NCBI GenBank assembly: GCA_021107195.1
Contig: JAIOTF010000403.1
Span: 1 to 28,348 of the forward strand
Direction: 5' to 3'
DNA: 28,348 bases
Origin: Anaerolineaceae bacterium
GTDB taxonomy: Bacteria; Chloroflexota; Anaerolineae; Anaerolineales; Anaerolineaceae
Made by a program: the position numbers and the translations under genes. Positions 27,162 through 28,348 of the stretch are shown in pieces; positions within the stretch are counted from its first letter, which is position 1, and every line of letters begins with the position of its first letter. The notes beneath the pieces are model-generated. The model did no database searches. It had not been told where the DNA came from and saw only the letters and a program-made list of their open reading frames with translations.

Positions 27162-28348
27162 ATGGAAAGAATTGAGATCACCAATGCGCAAGCACGCCGT
27201 TTCCTTTTGAAGCATCAAGGGCTATGGCCGCCGCGAAGCGCGTGCGGAAAACCAGATACTCTGGCTTATTTCAACCGGGTTGGCTGCATTCAGTTTGACC
27301 CGCTGAATATCGTGGGGCATAATTCTGACCTCGTGCTCCAATCCCGGGTGGCAGATTTCCGGCCGGTGATGCTCCAGGAACTTCTCTATCAGGACCGTCA
27401 ACTGCTGGATGGTTGGGATAAGGTTATGTCAATTTATCCTGTTCAGGACTGGCCGTACTTCCAACGCAGGCGGGATGCTGCTATGGCCAGGCTTAAAAAT
27501 CGGGGTGAAGACCTGTTGCCCGTTTTGCCGCAAGTGAGAGAAGCGATCCGTGAGCGCGGCCCCTTATCTTCCATTGATCTCGACTTCAACCAGACTGTCA
27601 ATTGGTCCTGGGCACCAACCCGGATGGCACGCGCTGCCCTCGAAACCATGTATTTCAGTGGAGAGTTGATCATTCATCACAAGGTGCATACCCGCAAAGC
27701 CTATGATTTTGCCAGCCGTCATCTTCCCGCCGATCTATTGTCGACGCCAGACCCGAATACACAACTGGAAGATTTCTATGCCTGGGCGCTCTTGCGCCGC
27801 ATTGGCGGCATCGGCCTGCTTTGGAACAGGGCTTCTGATGCCTGGGTCGGCATCGCCGGCCTGAAGAGTGGAGAACGGGCGTCCGCCGTGGAACGGCTGC
27901 TGGCGGAAGAGAAACTGACCGAGGTGTACATTGCCGGCTGGGAGCGGCCATGTTATCTGCGCCGTGTAGATACGCCTCTCCTGCTTGAGAGCATGAATGG
28001 GGATGGTCCGCCACCGCAGGCAGCCATCATTGCCCCGCTGGACAACCTGCTCTGGGACCGGCGTTTCATTGAAGACCTGTTTGGTTTCTCGTACCGTTGG
28101 GAGGTCTACAAGCCGGTCACGCAGCGAGAGTATGGCTATTACGTCTTGCCGGTCCTGTATGGAGACCGCTTTGTGGCCCGCTTTGAGCCTGGACGGGATA
28201 AGAAGAACGGCGTCATGCTGATCAAGAACTGGTGGTGGGAAGCAGACATGATTGTTACCGGGGAGATGCGGGCTGCCCTGCAGACCGCCTTCCAGCATTT
28301 CCTTGCCTATCTTGGCGCAGATCACGTCGAGCTTGCGCCGGCCGCGGC
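27162..28348 (+). CDS. YcaQ/AlkZ-like winged-helix DNA glycosylase (HTH_42, DUF1006), 3' end missing
   Basis: The open frame runs 395 codons to the window edge without a stop. The start at 27162 has GGAG six bases upstream. The product matches the HTH_42/YcaQ family of tandem winged-helix proteins: an N-terminal QARRFLLKHQGL helix, then GCIQFDPLNIV with Q44-F45-D46. This corresponds to the catalytic Q-hydrophobic-D motif of E. coli YcaQ-type glycosylases, which unhook interstrand crosslinks; AlkZ proper has QxQ. PLDNLLWDRRFIEDLFGFSYRWEVYKP and YGYYVLPVLYGDRFVARFEP are typical family blocks near the C-terminus. Family members are about 400 residues, so little is missing. It is probably monocistronic, following the terminator after the SWIM gene. 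Confidence 0.85.
   Translation, partial: MERIEITNAQARRFLLKHQGLWPPRSACGKPDTLAYFNRVGCIQFDPLNIVGHNSDLVLQSRVADFRPVMLQELLYQDRQLLDGWDKVMSIYPVQDWPYFQRRRDAAMARLKNRGEDLLPVLPQVREAIRERGPLSSIDLDFNQTVNWSWAPTRMARAALETMYFSGELIIHHKVHTRKAYDFASRHLPADLLSTPDPNTQLEDFYAWALLRRIGGIGLLWNRASDAWVGIAGLKSGERASAVERLLAEEKLTEVYIAGWERPCYLRRVDTPLLLESMNGDGPPPQAAIIAPLDNLLWDRRFIEDLFGFSYRWEVYKPVTQREYGYYVLPVLYGDRFVARFEPGRDKKNGVMLIKNWWWEADMIVTGEMRAALQTAFQHFLAYLGADHVELAPAA

Noticed and set aside
27735..28325. Long minus-strand open frame of 196 codons (and a 114-codon one beside it)
   Set aside because: It lies wholly antisense to the YcaQ-like gene, whose frame has recognisable family motifs and a proper RBS. The antisense translation has no motif.

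Overview
The window looks like chromosomal DNA of a Chloroflexota bacterium, most likely class Anaerolineae. This is an inference from gene content: Thr/Pro ('TPTP') linkers on secreted proteins, an FHA/VWA protein paired with a PP2C phosphatase, tandem surE genes, a RIO-type kinase, a tandem-GNAT protein, a standalone SWIM protein and large PAS hybrid kinases, at moderate GC. No 16S gene or other decisive marker is present.

Layout. Positions 1-1300 hold the start of a minus-strand gene and an old copy of a small palindromic (MITE-like) repeat that appears to be split by an IS701-like insertion sequence. Positions 1.4-4.6 kb are a two-gene operon for a membrane VWA/FHA protein and a membrane PP2C phosphatase. 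Positions 4.7-6.7 kb (minus) carry a single-domain response regulator and a GT39-type membrane glycosyltransferase. Positions 6.9-9.7 kb carry two convergent exported proteins, a C39-like peptidase with TPR-like repeats and a VanW-like lipoprotein, sharing a bidirectional terminator. Positions 9.8-12.8 kb (plus) carry a RimI-like acetyltransferase, a 26-residue Cys-containing mini-gene with two look-alike terminators behind it, a RIO kinase and a tandem-GNAT protein.

Positions 12.9-15.6 kb (minus) carry two adjacent surE paralogues, a tRNA-Arg with its own promoter and terminator beside a degenerate tRNA fragment, and an O-methyltransferase. A PcrA/UvrD helicase follows on the plus strand, then a gap, then an SRP RNA gene with a consensus promoter, and a methyltransferase fused to a Trm112-like zinc ribbon. 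Positions 19.7-22.1 kb (minus) carry a second methyltransferase behind a soluble GAF histidine kinase. Divergent from it is a 1328-residue hybrid kinase (7TM-PAS-HisKA-HATPase-REC-REC-HPt). The last 2 kb hold a well-preserved copy of the MITE-like repeat with terminal inverted repeats and a target duplication, a SWIM zinc-finger mini-protein with a structured leader, and a YcaQ/AlkZ-family DNA glycosylase that runs off the end.

Most genes are housekeeping or signalling genes in short operons. The less ordinary signals are in the intergenic DNA: the repeat family and its IS-interrupted copy, two short Cys-containing ORFs in leaders with similar promoters, several promoters placed so close to the ATG that the mRNA should be leaderless, and a tRNA-Arg with a GCG anticodon next to a tRNA fragment. 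I found no CRISPR array, phage module or recognisable defence island.
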